From the NCBI GenBank assembly GCA_002420235.1, contig DIHQ01000026.1:1-7521 (forward strand): a DNA stretch of 7,521 nucleotides, written 5' to 3'. The notes beneath the pieces were generated by a model. That model saw only the letters and a list, made by a program, of their open reading frames with translations, did no database searches and was not told the DNA's origin. The first letter of the stretch is position 1; each line of letters begins with the position of its first letter. The stretch comes from Flavobacteriales bacterium UBA5692 (lineage in GTDB: Bacteria > Bacteroidota > Bacteroidia > Flavobacteriales_D > Sanyastnellaceae). The position numbers were made by a program, and so were the translations under genes. Below, piece by piece: positions 5,587 to 7,521 of the stretch.

Positions 5587-7521
5587 ATGTGTCTACGACT
5601 CTCGACAATTCATCCTTTTCTTGCGTTGCTATTGGTAATACTGCCCCAACAGATGGTTGCTACCCATCTTGTCGGGGGTGAGTTGACTTATGTGTACCAA
5701 GGTGCTAATGCTTCTGGCCAAAATGAGTTTGAGGTTCACTGCTACATTTACCGTGATTGCAGTTCGGCCAATACCAACCAAACGGGATTTGATGATACCG
5801 CCGTAATTGGTGTGTACCAAGGGAGCAATTTGATTACCACCGTATCTGGTAATTTGGATTTTAGCCTAGTCACCAATGTCATTCCACAAAACCCCAATAA
5901 CTGTGCGTTTTTGCCTGAAGATTTGTGCATTGAGCGCGCCGAATATATCGTGAATATTGAACTGGAACCCAGTCAGCAGCCGTACAGTCTGGTTCATCAG
6001 CGTTGCTGCAGGTCACCCGCAATAACCAATTTGGAATTACCTCAGGACCAAGGGTTTTCCTTGACGACCACCATTCCTCCAAGCTTGACGATGTCGAACC
6101 CCAATTCGTCTCCCATATTTTTGGAATTGCCTCAAGCTTTTGTGTGCAATAATTATCCGTTTCAGCTGGATAATGGTGCGCTGGACATAGACGGGGACTC
6201 GCTAAGCTATTCGTTGTGTTCGATTTATTTGGGAGGCAACTACCTGTCACCGATCCCCAATCCACCGACGGGTCCTCCTTTTACAGAAGTTGGTTGGGCT
6301 GACGGTTTTAACGCAGGGAATCCACTAGGTGCATTAGCGGCATTGAACATTAACCCTTCGACCGGACAACTGACAGGAACGCCGAACATACCTGGAAAAT
6401 TCGCCTTGGGAATTTGTGTCACAGAATGGCGCAATGGCCTTCCCATTGGGAGCATTTTACGTGACTTCACTTTGGATGTGGTGACTTGTAATATTCAATC
6501 TCCCGGTTACTTTGTTCCTGAACCGTGCACCGGAATGACCGTGCAGTTCGATCAGTTTTCGAATCCGAGTGAGGCGTACACATGGGACTTTGGTGTGTAT
6601 GGCACAATAGATGATGTAAGCTATGAAGCGGAGCCTACCTTCACTTATGAAGACCCCGGAACTTACAACGTAAGCTTATATTTTGAAACGGGTACGTGCG
6701 CAGACTCGATGTTTTTCGAAGTGGTAGCACATGAGCCATGGGATGCACAATTTAACGTGATTAATTTGATGTGCGATAACGGGGGATGGACCGGAGCTGT
6801 TGTAATCGATACAAGCCAATGGACGTCATACATCGATTACAATTGGGACTTTGGTGCCAATTCGATGCCACCAGGCCTTACCGATGAACATCCAGATGAG
6901 ATTTGGTTTCCGCCCGGTAAAAGCATTAATATTTCGATCGAGTCTGACGCATTTGGTTGTCAAAATAATGCAACCTCAACGTTTGAATTGCCAGAACTGC
7001 CTGAAGCGAATTTTGAGGTTATTTCGGAGCCGTGTTCTGGTCTCGAAGTCGCCTTTGAAAACTTGTCACCGGATAGTGGACCTTTTTCGTGGGATTTTGG
7101 AGGAGGTCTTGGCTTGTCAAATTCCGACATTAGCCCCATAATCACCTATTCAGAGTACGGAACATATGGGGTAACTCTTACAGCTGGAGCGGGAACGGAA
7201 TGTTCGGATGTCATGATGCTTGAAGTTACAGTCCTACCTGTGCTGCCTTTCGATACGGTTTGGACCATTCAACCCATATCCATATGCGAAGAGACAGGTT
7301 TTACACTGCTACAATACCTCGGTAACGGAGCGGATGAAGTCACTTGGGATTTCCCTGGTGTTTTGAATTCAAACGAGGCAATCGTAGAAGCCTACTTCCC
7401 GGGAATTGGCGAATATGAAGGGTCAATTACTTTGTATAATGCGTATTGCGATATTGAAATGACTTGGTCGGTAGTTGCTGAGGTACCATCGCCATTGGTG
7501 GGCATCGACTACATGGTTCCA
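5587..7521 (+). CDS. Large secreted acidic PKD-repeat surface protein, 3' end beyond the window
   Basis: Open from the ATG at 5587 to the right edge, giving 645 residues with no stop. An in-frame TAG three codons upstream fixes the start. Residues 1-25 are a signal peptide (core FLALLLVIL) with likely cleavage before THLVGGELTY, the characteristic N-terminus of large Bacteroidota extracellular proteins. Residues 26-180 form the associated N-terminal domain (CYIYRDC at 52-58). Residues 185-300 look like a cadherin/Ig-like fold: a Ca-binding type DIDGDSLSY (200-208), then NPSTGQLTGTPNIPGKF (256-272). Four PKD-like modules follow, marked by TWDFG (332-336), NWDFG (419-423), SWDFGG (501-506) and TWDFPG (586-591). 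Homologues usually end in a gliding-motility-associated or type IX secretion sorting domain; that part is outside the window, so secretion by that route is inferred. I count only 2 Lys and 7 Arg against 78 Asp+Glu. Probably an adhesin or structural surface protein; no catalytic motif seen. Divergent from the GWxTD operon. Confidence 0.88.
   Translation, partial: MCLRLSTIHPFLALLLVILPQQMVATHLVGGELTYVYQGANASGQNEFEVHCYIYRDCSSANTNQTGFDDTAVIGVYQGSNLITTVSGNLDFSLVTNVIPQNPNNCAFLPEDLCIERAEYIVNIELEPSQQPYSLVHQRCCRSPAITNLELPQDQGFSLTTTIPPSLTMSNPNSSPIFLELPQAFVCNNYPFQLDNGALDIDGDSLSYSLCSIYLGGNYLSPIPNPPTGPPFTEVGWADGFNAGNPLGALAALNINPSTGQLTGTPNIPGKFALGICVTEWRNGLPIGSILRDFTLDVVTCNIQSPGYFVPEPCTGMTVQFDQFSNPSEAYTWDFGVYGTIDDVSYEAEPTFTYEDPGTYNVSLYFETGTCADSMFFEVVAHEPWDAQFNVINLMCDNGGWTGAVVIDTSQWTSYIDYNWDFGANSMPPGLTDEHPDEIWFPPGKSINISIESDAFGCQNNATSTFELPELPEANFEVISEPCSGLEVAFENLSPDSGPFSWDFGGGLGLSNSDISPIITYSEYGTYGVTLTAGAGTECSDVMMLEVTVLPVLPFDTVWTIQPISICEETGFTLLQYLGNGADEVTWDFPGVLNSNEAIVEAYFPGIGEYEGSITLYNAYCDIEMTWSVVAEVPSPLVGIDYMVP
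6493..7482 (+). repeat. Array of four PKD-like modules, each with one cysteine pair
   Basis: Coding-level repeats inside the surface protein, with approximate module bounds (residues) 303-381, 385-468, 473-549 and 556-632. Each has one Cys near its start and one near its end: 314/371, 396/458, 483/539 and 567/621. The first cysteines recur every 82-87 residues. The WDF core sits 19-26 residues after the first Cys. Modules 1, 3 and 4 also end with the PKD-style turn: PGTYNVSL, YGTYGVTL and IGEYEGSI. Module 2 lacks a clear version. The DNA itself is not visibly repeated, so the modules are old and diverged. The cysteines in each module probably form an intramodule disulfide after export. Confidence 0.75.

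Noticed and set aside
5629..6470. Minus-strand open frames up to 128 codons opposite the PKD-protein gene
   Set aside because: The plus strand encodes a continuous signal-peptide-bearing protein with family motifs here; the reverse frames have no motif or promoter.
1..7521. Horizontal transfer, mobile element or CRISPR array
   Set aside because: No transposase, integrase, terminal inverted repeats, target-site duplications, regularly spaced repeats or tRNA were seen; all genes look typical of one Bacteroidota genome.

Overview
The window reads as chromosomal DNA from a member of the Bacteroidota, most likely Flavobacteriia (order Flavobacteriales or a close relative). Four things point there: a hydroxymethylglutaryl-CoA lyase with the flavobacterial motif variants, a ComEC without the C-terminal metallo-beta-lactamase domain, a GWxTD-domain protein, and a large secreted PKD-repeat protein that opens with the THLVGGELTY-type N-terminus. 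Starts lack Shine-Dalgarno sequences and two have TAnnTTTG promoter boxes, as expected for this phylum. I see no phage, transposon, CRISPR, tRNA or rRNA signal.

Layout. Positions 1-785 (minus) hold most of an HMG-CoA lyase whose 3' end lies beyond the left edge. An 87-bp divergent gap follows, then a small unrecognised gene at 873-1127 (plus). Its stop codon directly abuts the stop of comEC, which comes from the opposite side. From 5518 down to 1128 on the minus strand lies an apparent three-gene operon: GWxTD-domain protein, then GT2 glycosyltransferase (ATGA stop/start overlap), then comEC (51-bp gap). A 68-bp divergent control region (5519-5586) separates this operon from a plus-strand gene that starts at 5587 and is still open at the right edge.

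How the parts relate. HMG-CoA lyase is a leucine/isovalerate catabolism enzyme with no clear link to the rest. ComEC is the inner-membrane DNA uptake channel. The glycosyltransferase probably builds a surface or envelope glycan. The GWxTD protein is an exported protein of unknown function. The right-hand gene encodes a very acidic, disulfide-rich surface or secreted protein, probably a type IX secretion cargo, although the C-terminal sorting domain that would prove this is outside the window.

The most interesting non-coding signals are two perfect TAnnTTTG boxes, each exactly four bases before an ATG, which predict leaderless mRNAs, and a perfect 7-3-7 inverted repeat in the divergent 68-bp region that overlaps promoter elements for both directions. 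No wholly new system is evident. The least explained items are the GWxTD/GT2/ComEC operon and the control region shared with the PKD protein.
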